From NCBI RefSeq assembly GCF_001956045.1, contig NZ_MRTH01000004.1:186001-250000 (forward strand): 64,000 bases of DNA, in the 5' to 3' direction. The translations under genes were made by a program, and so were the position numbers. The notes beneath the pieces were generated by a model that saw nothing but the letters and a program-made list of their open reading frames with translations, made no database searches and was not told the DNA's origin. This stretch comes from Paenibacillus sp. FSL H7-0331 (lineage in GTDB: Bacteria > Bacillota > Bacilli > Paenibacillales > NBRC-103111). Shown here piece after piece: positions 26,548 to 34,826 of the stretch (position 1 is its first letter; each line of letters opens with the position of its first letter).

Positions 26548-28164
26548 CTAGTTAACGCCTGGCACGGTGGTTTCCTGAGACAATCGCATAGGAAAAGAGA
26601 TAAAGATCGAGGTGCCCTCAGCCGGTTTTGAGTCGACTACGATGCTGCCGTCCCCTTTACGAACGATGCTTGCAATTAAATAAAGGCCGATTCCTCTGCC
26701 GCCCGACCCTTTGGTCGTAAAGCCCTGTTCAAAAATCTTCTCCTGAATAGCGCTATCGATGCCGCAGCCGTTATCCTCAACTAAAATCGACAGCACCTCT
26801 TCATCCTGCTCAATACTGAGGAAAATCCGTTTGTCCGCTCGGATGCCTCCCAGCGCATCAAAGGCGTTTTCTACCAAATTGCCGATCAGGATCACGAAAT
26901 CATGATCATCGATTCGTTCCGGCAAATGCTCCAGATGGCTCTGCCGATCTATTTCAAGCGTAATGCCCAGCTCTTTACCGCGGCTGATTTTGCCTAGCAG
27001 CAAGCCTGTCAAGCTATCGTTCTTGATCCGCTGAGTCAAATATTGAGTCAGTTCGACCTGCTGCTCTGTAATCTCGAAAATATAATCCAAGGCTCTATCC
27101 GTACTGCCAAGCTGGATTAAACCACCTATGGTGTGCAGCTTATTCATGTATTCGTGATTTTGGACACGCAGCGCATCGACAAAAGTCCGGACGCCTGTCA
27201 ACTCCTCCGCCATCTGCGCAACCTCGGTCCGATCTCGGAATATGGCAACTGCTCCGACGGTTTGTCCTTTGACCGTAATGGGGACACGGTTGCTCATAAT
27301 GACTGCATGACCGATCTGAAGTTCTTTATTATATATAGGCTGATTCAGCACCAGAATTTCCGGAAGTCTTGTGTCGGGGACGACCTCGCGGATCATCCGT
27401 CCGATAACTTCGCCTTGAATGTTCAGCATTTGTTTGGCCGGATCATTGCAAATGGTAATGCGTTCATGTTTATCGATAGCAATAACCCCTTCATGCATGG
27501 CGTGAAAGGTTGCGGTTCGTTCGGTTAAAAGCTGAGCGATTTCATGAGGCTCCAGCTCGAACATTTGCTTTTTGATATGCTGCGCCAGCAGCCAGGAGCC
27601 CCAAATACCAAACACCAGAGAGATGAGCAGAATCAGATAAGCCTGACCGCTCAGCTCCAGCAGCACCTGACCCACACTGGGCAGCAGCTGTCCGACGAGC
27701 ACAACGCCGACCTGTGTATGCTCATCGGCATTCATAACCGGCACGAATGCCCTCAGCGCGGTGCCCAGCTCTCCTTTGGCTCTCGCTATGTACGTATGCT
27801 CGGCAAAGGCAGGTCCTTCATCGGTGCCTCTGGAATAGGTCCCGATATTGCTCTCAACCGGATGCGTCAGCCGCATTCGGTTCATGTCCATCACCACGAT
27901 GTAGGTCACATCGTTAATGATCCGGATCCGCTCGGCCGCTGCCTGCATCGACGTATCCTTCTGTTGGGGAGTCGATAGACTGCCCGCTACCTCGGGCATT
28001 TGCGCGACGGTACGGGCTGTGACGAGCAGGCGCCGTCCGAGCTCGTCTTCTTTAAGACTGATGATCGAGCCAACGAGAATGGTCCCGCCGATCAGCAGGG
28101 AGAAGACCACGATGCCGAACGAAAGAAAGGCGATTTTCCAGTTAATTTTCAAACGCTGCAGCAT
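26548..28164 (-). CDS. dctS: Sensor histidine kinase of C4-dicarboxylates (DctS, CitA/DcuS family)
   Basis: This 538-residue kinase has a membrane segment at about residues 10-32, a periplasmic-type PAS (PDC) sensor, a second membrane segment at about 170-195, a cytoplasmic PAS domain (FHAMHEGVIAIDKHERITICN) and the SPOB-like kinase core with the family motif RVQNHEYMNKLHTIGG, whose H337 is the phosphoacceptor. The ATPase domain shows NLVENAFDAL and EDNGCGID. It is 43 bases upstream of dctR on the same strand. DctB, encoded divergently, is known in Bacillus to work with DctS as co-sensor of external dicarboxylates. Confidence 0.92.
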   Translation of the reverse strand: MLQRLKINWKIAFLSFGIVVFSLLIGGTILVGSIISLKEDELGRRLLVTARTVAQMPEVAGSLSTPQQKDTSMQAAAERIRIINDVTYIVVMDMNRMRLTHPVESNIGTYSRGTDEGPAFAEHTYIARAKGELGTALRAFVPVMNADEHTQVGVVLVGQLLPSVGQVLLELSGQAYLILLISLVFGIWGSWLLAQHIKKQMFELEPHEIAQLLTERTATFHAMHEGVIAIDKHERITICNDPAKQMLNIQGEVIGRMIREVVPDTRLPEILVLNQPIYNKELQIGHAVIMSNRVPITVKGQTVGAVAIFRDRTEVAQMAEELTGVRTFVDALRVQNHEYMNKLHTIGGLIQLGSTDRALDYIFEITEQQVELTQYLTQRIKNDSLTGLLLGKISRGKELGITLEIDRQSHLEHLPERIDDHDFVILIGNLVENAFDALGGIRADKRIFLSIEQDEEVLSILVEDNGCGIDSAIQEKIFEQGFTTKGSGGRGIGLYLIASIVRKGDGSIVVDSKPAEGTSIFISFPMRLSQETTVPGVN

Positions 28165-28270
28165 CGTCCGGCACCCCTACAATTTCGTATCAACTACCCC
28201 CATACAATAAATGTTTTTAAACGCTATAGCAAGAATAATGCTGGATGATCTCTTGTACATAACGAATGAT

Positions 28271-28298
28271 TTGATTTTTGTATACCAATGAATACAAT
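28271..28298 (+). promoter_or_regulatory. Candidate promoter of dctB
   Basis: TTGATT (28271-28276), a 16-base spacer and TACAAT (28293-28298) lie 38 bases before the dctB start codon, in the divergent dctS-dctB region. Confidence 0.45.
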
Positions 28299-28336
28299 AG
28301 AGAGGAAGACAAGCAGCCCGGAAAGCAGGTACAGGC

Positions 28337-29395
28337 ATGAGATCGGTAACAGGAATCGTAGTTATTGTTGTATTGGGCCTGACGGCTGCATGGCTGATCG
28401 GTTTTTACCCGACCTTATTTGCGGGGCCTTCTGTCTATGATGACGAGCAGGTCGGATTTGACCGGCAGATCGTGATTAAATTCAGTCATGTCGTAGCGGA
28501 GAATACGCCTAAAGGACTGGCTGCGCAGGAGTTTGCCCGGCTGGTCAAAGAAAAGACGCATAATCGGGTCAAGATCGAAGTATACCCGAATAGCGTCTTA
28601 TATACGGAGATTGATGAGATTAAAGCTTTACAGGAGGGTCATGTCCAAATGATCGCACCGTCCTTCCCGAATTTATCCGTGCTTCAGCCCGGATGGATGG
28701 CGCTTGATTTGCCCTATGCTTTTATGACCCATGAAGCCGTGCAAGAAGCTTTTAACGGTAAAATTGGACGTGTGCTATTCGACCAGCTAGAGCAGGTTAA
28801 TATGGTTGGTATGGCCTATTGGGATAATGGTTTTAAGCAGATTACGAGCAATCAGGGACCTCTTGTGCATCCATCCGATTTTAAAGGACTGCATTTCCGA
28901 ACGATGCGAAGCAAATTGCTCGATGCCGAATTTCGTCTGTTTGATGTCAAAACAACCCAAATGCCGTTTAACGACGTCTACAAAGCGATGGAAAATGGAA
29001 CTATAGACGGGGGAGAAAACTCAATTTCCAATATATATTCCAAGCGATTTTTCCAGGTTCAGCAGTACATGACGATAAGTGACCATGGCTACCTTGGCTA
29101 CGCTGTATTGATGAATAAATCCTTCTGGCACAAGCTATCGCCCGATCTGCAAGCGGCGCTTCGCGAGGCCATGACGGAAGCGACATTATGGGGAAATAAA
29201 ATGGCTTATCAACTCAATGAAAAGCAGCTTGAGGATATAAGGAAAGAATCGAATATCCAGATTTATACACTGAATCCTACGGAACGGACTGAATGGAGGC
29301 ACGCCTGGGAACCGATCTATTCACAATATGAAGCTGTAATAGGACGGGAATTAATTGATGAAATTCGACGTCTTCAGCAGAAGTACGGTCCATAG
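28337..29395 (+). CDS. dctB: TRAP-type C4-dicarboxylate binding protein (DctB)
   Basis: This 352-residue protein has an N-terminal hydrophobic anchor or signal (about residues 5-27, no lipobox Cys) and a DctP-family TRAP binding domain: IKFSHVVAENTPKGLAAQEF at the start and LHFRTMRSKLLDAEF with its conserved carboxylate-binding Arg. The GTIDGGENSISNIYSKRF segment is also typical. No TRAP membrane subunits are nearby. In Bacillus subtilis the matching protein DctB does not transport but presents dicarboxylate to DctS. The divergent position opposite dctS supports that role here. Confidence 0.9.
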   Translation: MRSVTGIVVIVVLGLTAAWLIGFYPTLFAGPSVYDDEQVGFDRQIVIKFSHVVAENTPKGLAAQEFARLVKEKTHNRVKIEVYPNSVLYTEIDEIKALQEGHVQMIAPSFPNLSVLQPGWMALDLPYAFMTHEAVQEAFNGKIGRVLFDQLEQVNMVGMAYWDNGFKQITSNQGPLVHPSDFKGLHFRTMRSKLLDAEFRLFDVKTTQMPFNDVYKAMENGTIDGGENSISNIYSKRFFQVQQYMTISDHGYLGYAVLMNKSFWHKLSPDLQAALREAMTEATLWGNKMAYQLNEKQLEDIRKESNIQIYTLNPTERTEWRHAWEPIYSQYEAVIGRELIDEIRRLQQKYGP

Positions 29396-29551
29396 GGGGA
29401 CAGTATGTCAGTGCTCTAGCAAACCCCAAAATAGCAATCCATAAGAAATAAGATCCCGTTTACAATGCTATAATGTGAATGCGAGTATAACCTGCATGCT
29501 CGGGCTTGGGCTTTACACATGCAGAAAAATTTAACTTTGGGGTGAGCCATT

Positions 29552-29968
29552 ATGGGAGTTAAGGCAGATAAAATTTTTGTTAATTTACCTGTTAAAGATC
29601 TGAATAAATCCGTCGATTTTTTTACTAAAGTGGGATTTGAATTCGACGCCCAATTTACCGATGAAAATGCAACGTGTATGGTCGTCAGTGAGCACATATT
29701 CGTCATGCTGTTGGTTGAAGATTTTTTTAAAACCTTTACGAATAAAGAAATTTCTGATACAGCAAAAAGCACAGAGGTTATTGTAGCGTTATCTGTTGAC
29801 AGTAAGGAACAAGTGGATGAAATTGTCAACAGAGCTCTAAATTCTGGAGGACAACCTTCCAAGGAACCGATGGACCAAGGCTTTATGTATGGATGGAGCT
29901 TCCAGGATATCGACGGTCATCTGTGGGAAGTTTTTCATATGGATGCCAACGCAGTCGCTCAAGGATAA
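29552..29968 (+). CDS. VOC (glyoxalase/bleomycin-resistance) family protein
   Basis: This 138-residue protein has two beta-alpha-beta-beta-beta modules of the vicinal oxygen chelate fold: IFVNLPVKDLNKSVDFFTKVGF in the first and FQDIDGHLWEVFHMD in the second. The Glu in LWEVFHMD sits where VOC enzymes carry a metal ligand, while the usual His in the first strand is Asn (FVNLPV), so metal binding is uncertain. It matches the 'lactoylglutathione lyase-like' group seen in Bacilli, function unknown. It starts at ATG behind GGGGTGAG. It is monocistronic, with a terminator at 29992. Confidence 0.88.
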   Translation: MGVKADKIFVNLPVKDLNKSVDFFTKVGFEFDAQFTDENATCMVVSEHIFVMLLVEDFFKTFTNKEISDTAKSTEVIVALSVDSKEQVDEIVNRALNSGGQPSKEPMDQGFMYGWSFQDIDGHLWEVFHMDANAVAQG

Positions 29969-29991
29969 GAGCGTCCATGCAAGCCTTAACC

Positions 29992-30027
29992 AACTGTCCT
30001 GCCTGCAACCGCAGAGGGCAGTTTTTG
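29992..30027 (+). terminator. Terminator after VOC gene
   Basis: AACTGTCC and GGGCAGTT form an 8-bp stem with one wobble pair, followed by TTTTG. Confidence 0.65.
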
Positions 30028-30102
30028 CCTTTTCTATTCATTTGAAAACAGTCGTGATATATTATTATAAAATAAATCCCATCAAATCTGGAGGCACACA
30101 GA

Positions 30103-30273
30103 ATGAACAAGGAAACATTTGTAGCTTGGCTTGAGGAAAAAATCCAACGAATTAACGATACACCGGTTAGCCTGCTCGAAACGAAGGAAAAGCAGCATTA
30201 CCTGTTAGGCAGCTTGAGAACGCTAGAATTAATAAAAGAAAAAATGGTTAACGGTGATTTTGATAACGAGTAG
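30103..30273 (+). CDS. Small hypothetical protein, 56 residues
   Basis: An ATG preceded by CTGGAGGC opens a 56-codon frame ending in TAG. The peptide begins MNKETFVAWLEEKIQRIND, is rich in Glu, Lys and Leu, has no membrane segment, and would form two amphipathic helices separated by a TPVSLLETKEKQHYL stretch. I do not recognise a family. Good ribosome site, normal codon use and a free intergenic position support a real gene. Downstream is a terminator-like hairpin shared with the convergent LysM gene. Confidence 0.65.
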   Translation: MNKETFVAWLEEKIQRINDTPVSLLETKEKQHYLLGSLRTLELIKEKMVNGDFDNE

Positions 30274-30327
30274 ATTCAGTCGTGGATATCTGCGACTTTT
30301 CAACCATTAGTAGGCATCGACGAAAGA

Positions 30328-30355
30328 GCAGACGAATAATAGCTATTCGGTCTGC
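30328..30355. terminator. Possible bidirectional terminator hairpin
   Basis: GCAGACGAATA and TATTCGGTCTGC pair with one bulged base. It lies between the convergent 56-residue gene and the LysM protein gene. The T tract is weak on both sides. Confidence 0.4.
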
Positions 30356-30377
30356 CCTGCGCCTTTAATGTATATGA

Positions 30378-31418
30378 TTATTGATTACCGCCTTCATGGC
30401 CATGATGATGACCGCTGGAGTGCTCACCCATATGGCCTCCCACATGACCGCCTACGCCATGACTGCCAAATTGGCTGTCTGCATGAACGCCTGCCTCATG
30501 GTTTCCCCAATGACCGCCAGCATGGACACCCACTCCATGACCACCAAAATGACTGCCAGCATGGATACCAGCACCATGACCGCCCAGATGACCACCGGCA
30601 TGCACACCTACTCCATGACCGTTAGTACCATGACCCAAATGAGTGCCAGCATGAACACCGGCACCAAGGTTACCCAGGTGACCACCTGCTTGAACGCCAA
30701 CACCTTGGCTGCCAAAATGAGTGCCAGCATGAACACCCGTACCATAACCAGCGAGATGCCCACCGGCATGCACACCAAGGCCATGGCTGCCAAAATTACT
30801 ACCGGCATGCACACCGACGCCATGACCGCCCAAATGACCACCCGCTTGAAAACCCACGCCATGCGGGCCATAATAGCCTCCAGCTTGAGGGTGTACCCCG
30901 TAGAACTGCTGTGAGAAGGCTGGGGGATAATTCAAATTCGGATATTGTCCCTGCGCGTACATATGGGGAATTCCCGGATAGGGCATGGTTTGCTGCTCTG
31001 GTTCCCGGAATGAGGCTGGTTGTGCCGCATTCACAGGCACTACTTCCTGCACATACATGGTTGTGCAATGCATTTTATCCAGACGAGGGATATAGGCAGT
31101 GCTTCCTGGAGCAATATCATTAGGATTTTGAATATGTGGGTTCATGGCTTCAAGAATAGGCTGGGGGACATTATACATCTGCGCAATTTGCTCCATGCTT
31201 TCTCCTTCTTGGCTAAGATGCTGAGCATAATAGTTGCCGTCCCGGTCATCTTCTCCTCTGAAAAAGGGAAAGGAAAAAGATGAAAGAGAGAAAAAAGGGA
31301 ACAATCGAACACGAGGATCTGGTCGGTTATAGGATGGCTGCCCAATTAACCCTCCTCGAAAACCACCAAGACTTTCCAATCCACCGAAACCTCCCAATCC
31401 AAAAGCACGATCATCCAT
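30378..31418 (-). CDS. LysM protein with C-terminal His/Gly tandem repeats
   Basis: This 346-residue protein has a Gly/Phe-rich N-terminus and a LysM domain at about residues 65-115 (HLSQEGESMEQIAQMYN, then APGSTAYIPRL), a type that binds peptidoglycan or spore cortex. A Pro/Tyr-rich linker and eleven 13-residue repeats with consensus GHGVGVHAGGHLG follow, ending in a His-rich tail HHHGHEGGNQ. No signal peptide is seen, as in spore coat proteins such as SafA that are assembled from the mother cell. A spore coat or exosporium role is likely but inferred. The His density could bind metals. It starts at ATG behind GCGGAGG. The repeats are recent enough to remain similar in DNA. Confidence 0.8.
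   Translation of the reverse strand: MDDRAFGLGGFGGLESLGGFRGGLIGQPSYNRPDPRVRLFPFFSLSSFSFPFFRGEDDRDGNYYAQHLSQEGESMEQIAQMYNVPQPILEAMNPHIQNPNDIAPGSTAYIPRLDKMHCTTMYVQEVVPVNAAQPASFREPEQQTMPYPGIPHMYAQGQYPNLNYPPAFSQQFYGVHPQAGGYYGPHGVGFQAGGHLGGHGVGVHAGSNFGSHGLGVHAGGHLAGYGTGVHAGTHFGSQGVGVQAGGHLGNLGAGVHAGTHLGHGTNGHGVGVHAGGHLGGHGAGIHAGSHFGGHGVGVHAGGHWGNHEAGVHADSQFGSHGVGGHVGGHMGEHSSGHHHGHEGGNQ
30426..30869 (-). repeat. Array of eleven 39-base coding repeats
   Basis: The array encodes 13-residue units of the form G(H/Y/L)G(V/A/T)G(V/I)HAG(G/S/T)(H/N)(L/F)G. Alternate units tend to carry GGHLG or (S/T)HFG endings, so the higher-order unit is 26 residues. One unit has a four-residue insertion (HGTN). The array makes up about 43% of the LysM protein. 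Confidence 0.85.
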
Positions 31419-31589
31419 AATGTTAACCTCCGCTTATGATAATATAGTCATTTGTCCCTATTGTATGGGCAAATGTCATAATCGGTTCGTAATAAATCGT
31501 AAAAATTTTACTGAGGAGCCGCTATGTCATCACAACGTATTCCAGATATGCTAAGCATCCACGGGAGGCTAATCGAGAATTGGAGCGTC

Positions 31590-32447
31590 CTAAGCTTTAC
31601 CGTTACTGCCAAAAAGCCTGATTTTATTTCTGACGATATTTTTCATTGCATCACGCGCCGACCCCTGATATTTTCTTGGATCCGTGATTTCGCTGTCCGA
31701 TTGAAGAAATTCACGTACTGCCGCGGTGTAGGCAACCAGATTCTCTGTATTGACATTGATTTTACCAATACCGGAACGAATAGCATCAACAATCTGTTGA
31801 TCTGGAATACCTGATCCTCCGTGAAGCACAACCGATACATCAATAGCTTCCGCAACGGTGCGAATATTATCACAGCGAATCCTTGGCTCTTTTTTATACA
31901 TCCCATGTGCAGAGCCTACGGCCATTGCCATGGCATCGACTCGGGTTTCTTTCCAGAAATAGATCGCTTCATCGGGCTTGGCCAGCAGGGCATCCTCCTC
32001 AGATACCGTATGATCGTCTTCCGTACCACCGATAGAGCCCAATTCAGCTTCGACAGATACGCCAACCGCATGTGCCGCCTCTACGACCTTTTGGGTCATG
32101 CGGATGTTTTCCTCCAAATCGTATTTGGACCCATCAAACATCACAGAGCTAAAACCAGCATGGATACATTTCATCGCGACTTCAAAGCTGCTGCCGTGAT
32201 CCAGATGCAGAGCCACGGGAACACTTACCTGACGGGCTGCATTTTGCGCAATAGATACTACATTTTCAAGACCCATATAGCGAATACCCAGTTCACCCAC
32301 ACCAAATATAACCGGTGATTGTTCTTCTTCGGCTACTTCCGCTATCGTATGCGCGAATTCCAAGGTAATCAGGTTAAATTGTCCGACGGCAAACTTTTGT
32401 TCTTTAGCTTTCGGTAAGAAGTGAGTCATAGGTACAAGATTAGTCAT
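31590..32447 (-). CDS. Class II (zinc) ketose-bisphosphate aldolase, FbaA/GatY-like
   Basis: This 285-residue TIM-barrel aldolase cleaves or forms ketose 1,6-bisphosphates. The zinc-site features are present: HLDHG (about residue 82), the acidic VEAELGSIGGTEDDH segment, the His of VGSAHGMYK and the His of VVLHGGSGIP, plus the KINVNTE phosphate-binding end. It could act on fructose-, tagatose- or a related bisphosphate. The short family length favours a GatY/IolJ/FbaA-like catabolic enzyme over the longer housekeeping class. It is divergent from a DeoR regulator at 32782, and a phosphofructokinase-type gene lies at 34819, so a kinase and aldolase of one pathway may be under DeoR control. Confidence 0.9.
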   Translation of the reverse strand: MTNLVPMTHFLPKAKEQKFAVGQFNLITLEFAHTIAEVAEEEQSPVIFGVGELGIRYMGLENVVSIAQNAARQVSVPVALHLDHGSSFEVAMKCIHAGFSSVMFDGSKYDLEENIRMTQKVVEAAHAVGVSVEAELGSIGGTEDDHTVSEEDALLAKPDEAIYFWKETRVDAMAMAVGSAHGMYKKEPRIRCDNIRTVAEAIDVSVVLHGGSGIPDQQIVDAIRSGIGKINVNTENLVAYTAAVREFLQSDSEITDPRKYQGSARDAMKNIVRNKIRLFGSNGKA

Positions 32448-32781
32448 AGGATGATTCCTCCGTTGATTTAATATCAGCTCGATATAACTTATGTTCGAAA
32501 AAACAGTTGCTTTGATAAAATGGTAATATGATGATCATTTGTCTACCAAAAATATCACATCCTGATCGAAAATTTGACTAAATGTGCAATTTCAACTCAA
32601 TAATAATTCAACAGTTCAAATTTAGCAACAAAATAATGAAAAAATAGCGTTTAAAATATCAAAAGTTATCAAAATAAGAGCATTTACATATCATGTTTGT
32701 ATCGTTTACAATTGAACAATGATAAGTGAAGTGATCATGTCTAATAAAGAAATACCAATACAATGGCAAAGAAGAGGTTGA
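32448..32781. promoter_or_regulatory. Divergent AT-rich region between aldolase and DeoR genes
   Basis: This 334-base, very AT-rich spacer must hold both promoters. CGTTTACAATTGA occurs here (about 32703-32715) and again upstream of the second DeoR gene (about 33844-33856), so the two regulator genes may share an operator or related promoters. No gene or RNA is visible. Confidence 0.45.
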
Positions 32782-33576
32782 ATGGTAATGATTATTAAGA
32801 AAAGACATAATCAAATACTTGAAATGATGAAAATACACAAAACCTTGAGTATTGCCGAAATCGCCGAGAAACTGCAAATATCGGAAATTACGGCTCGCCG
32901 AGATCTGGAATTTCTCGATAACAATACGAACCTGCTAGTAAGAATCCGCGGTGGCGCTCAGTGGGTTGAAGAACAGCCTGAGCCGAATACAGCCTATCTG
33001 AATGATCGCTACTCCGACCGATTTGCCAAAAATCAGCAGGAAAAAATAGCGATTGGCAAATTGGCCGCGTCGCTGATCAAGGAGGATGAAACGATCATTA
33101 TTGATGCCGGTTCATCAGCGATTCAACTGGCCAAGCATATTGATGGAAGAAAACGGATCACAGCAGTAGTGACGGCTATCAACGTTGCCGAGGAACTGGA
33201 GGGTAAGGAAGGTGTAGTGACGGTTATCACCGGGGGGGTGTTCCGTTCAAGCACAACGACATTAATCAGCCCTTTCATTGAGCAAAGTCTGACAAGTATA
33301 TATGCTGACAAAGTGTTTATCGGAGTGGCCGGAGTTTCGTTGTCGCACGGCTTTACGGACAATGATCTTCTGGAAACCGATGTCAAAAAAATATTGGTCA
33401 ACTCAGGGAGAGAAATCTATTGGCTTGTAGATTCCTCCAAGCTCGGATTTATTGCCTCCTTTCATATATCCAAAATTTTACCTAACCATACACTGATAAC
33501 GGATCAGGGAATTTCACCTCAAATGAAAGAGGATTTGGGTAAGCTATGTCGCATACTCGTCGCTGAAAGGGCGTGA
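32782..33576 (+). CDS. DeoR/GlpR family transcriptional regulator, copy 1
   Basis: This 264-residue repressor has an N-terminal winged helix-turn-helix (LSIAEIAEKLQISEITARRDLEFLD) with the DeoR signature RRDL, and a DeoRC sensor domain of the ISOCOT fold. Phosphosugar-binding landmarks such as IIDAGSSAIQLAK, VFIGVAGVSLSHGF and VDSSKLG are present. DeoR regulators usually respond to a sugar phosphate from the pathway they control. It is divergent from the class II aldolase and followed by a paralogue at 34020, a little over half identical by eye. ATG 32782 has AGAGG upstream. Confidence 0.92.
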   Translation: MVMIIKKRHNQILEMMKIHKTLSIAEIAEKLQISEITARRDLEFLDNNTNLLVRIRGGAQWVEEQPEPNTAYLNDRYSDRFAKNQQEKIAIGKLAASLIKEDETIIIDAGSSAIQLAKHIDGRKRITAVVTAINVAEELEGKEGVVTVITGGVFRSSTTTLISPFIEQSLTSIYADKVFIGVAGVSLSHGFTDNDLLETDVKKILVNSGREIYWLVDSSKLGFIASFHISKILPNHTLITDQGISPQMKEDLGKLCRILVAERA

Positions 33577-33650
33577 CTGCAGCGATTCATGTAAGGTTTG
33601 TCCAATAGAGAGAGGTGCCCGACAAAAATATTTATCTACTCTTGACCGCG

Positions 33651-33694
33651 AACCTCCAGACCCACTTTGAAAGTGGAATCTGGAGGTTTTGTTG
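33651..33694 (+). terminator. Strong Rho-independent terminator after DeoR copy 1
   Basis: AACCTCCAGA (33651-33660) pairs exactly with TCTGGAGGTT (33679-33688). An inner CACTTT/AAGTG stem lies between them, and a T-rich tail follows. Confidence 0.85.
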
Positions 33695-33837
33695 TTCACA
33701 GCCTTACAATTTAATCGCTCTTGTTGTGATAATATCGTGATAAATATAGTCATTTATACGAAATTAATTATCATATAATATCAGTAATTTATTGAATTGA
33801 ACCATATAAAAAAGGAAATGAAGAAGATTAATTATTA

Positions 33838-33874
33838 AAAAAGCGTTTACAATTGAGGTAAATGGCTATATAAT
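33838..33874 (+). promoter_or_regulatory. Promoter of DeoR copy 2 with overlapping cre-like site
   Basis: TTTACA (33846-33851), a 17-base spacer and TATAAT (33869-33874) make a near-ideal vegetative promoter. AAAAAGCGTTTACA (33838-33851) matches cre at all defined positions except the first two and covers the -35 element, so CcpA binding would block transcription. The long leader leaves room for further control. Confidence 0.65.
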
Positions 33875-34019
33875 CGATTTTAAAGACAAATGTTACAAAA
33901 TTATCATCCATATCACAAACGTTCATGAAATATTGATATCATAAATTATCATTATTATCATGAAAATTAATGATCAATATTGTTTCATTTATTAGTTGAA
34001 GAGCGAGGGTGAAATCGAT

Positions 34020-34826
34020 ATGCTTCCAAACGAAAGGCATCAGGAAATTCTGGAGCTGCTAAAACAGAAGAATACGATCAGTATTACTGATTTTGCTGCT
34101 GAGCTTCAGGTATCAGAAATAACGGTGAGAAGAGATTTGGAGCTTCTGGACAATAACAACCAAATCATCCGCATTCGCGGGGGCGCCAAATTATTGGAGA
34201 ACGAGAAGGTTGAGAAGGATACGAATTTTCTGAACCGGAGGTTTTATAATCAGGCAGCCATTCAAAAGCAGGAGAAAAGAGCCATCGGCAAGCTGGCTGC
34301 TTCGCTTGTTAAGGATGACGAAACGATATTGATTGACGCCGGATCGACAACCCTGTCGCTCGCCAAGCACCTGCATGGAAAAAGAGGAGTCACGGCAATC
34401 GTGACAACCGTTAATATTGCAGAGGAGTTGGAGGGAAGGGAAGGTGTTACGACCATTTTGTCGGGCGGCATTTTTCGTTCTAAAACCACTACGCTCGTCA
34501 ATCCGATTATGGACCGGATGCTGATGCAGATTCATGCTGACAAGGTTTTCATCGGGGTAACAGCGGTTTCACTAACCAAAGGCTTTTCCGGAAACGATTT
34601 TCTGGAATCAGAGGTCAAGAGGCAGCTGTTGAATTCCGGTAAGCAGATTTATTGGCTGGTAGATTCTACCAAGGTCAATTCAATTAGTACGATTCATATA
34701 TCACCATTTATCAAGGAGCACTTTATTATTGTCGATGATGGTATTCAGCCTAGTTCGAAAGAACAGCTGGAAAAGCAGTGCCAGTTATTAATTGCAGCTC
34801 GGGAAAGGGAATCTGCAGATGAATAA
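34020..34826 (+). CDS. DeoR/GlpR family transcriptional regulator, copy 2
   Basis: This 268-residue paralogue of the regulator at 32782 has the same layout: winged helix-turn-helix with EITVRRDLELLD, then the DeoRC sensor domain with LIDAGSTTLSLAKHL, VFIGVTAVSLTKGF and VDSTKVN. ATG 34020 follows GAGGGTG; an earlier in-frame TTG at 33996 lacks a ribosome site. Its stop overlaps the start of the phosphofructokinase gene by eight bases, so regulator and kinase are translationally coupled and the regulator probably senses that pathway. Two paralogous repressors in tandem, each with its own promoter, suggest divergence to two effectors or operators. Confidence 0.92.
   Translation: MLPNERHQEILELLKQKNTISITDFAAELQVSEITVRRDLELLDNNNQIIRIRGGAKLLENEKVEKDTNFLNRRFYNQAAIQKQEKRAIGKLAASLVKDDETILIDAGSTTLSLAKHLHGKRGVTAIVTTVNIAEELEGREGVTTILSGGIFRSKTTTLVNPIMDRMLMQIHADKVFIGVTAVSLTKGFSGNDFLESEVKRQLLNSGKQIYWLVDSTKVNSISTIHISPFIKEHFIIVDDGIQPSSKEQLEKQCQLLIAARERESADE

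Larger units (their letters stand above)
33577..34019. promoter_or_regulatory. Intergenic region between the two DeoR genes
   Basis: This 443-base spacer holds a terminator (33651-33694), a good vegetative promoter with an overlapping cre-like site (33838-33874), and an AT-rich leader of about 145 bases. Near its end an imperfect inverted repeat lies around ATGAAATATTGAT and ATCAATATTGTTTCAT (about 33925-33992), a candidate DeoR operator. No gene is visible. Confidence 0.5.

Noticed and set aside
28337..29395. TRAP transporter binding protein as evidence of a TRAP importer
   Set aside because: No TRAP membrane subunits are present; the Bacillus DctB co-sensor role fits the dct context better.
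30400..30900. Regular 39-base repeats that could be mistaken for a CRISPR array
   Set aside because: The repeats are in frame, degenerate and encode the His/Gly units of the LysM protein; there are no unique spacers between identical repeats and no cas genes.
30381..30914. Open frame of 177 codons on the plus strand opposite the LysM gene
   Set aside because: It is a low-complexity Met/Thr/Ala shadow created by the repeat, with no ribosome site and no family features.
31821..32318. 165-codon plus-strand frame opposite the aldolase
   Set aside because: It is antisense to a conserved gene with all motifs intact; no start signals.
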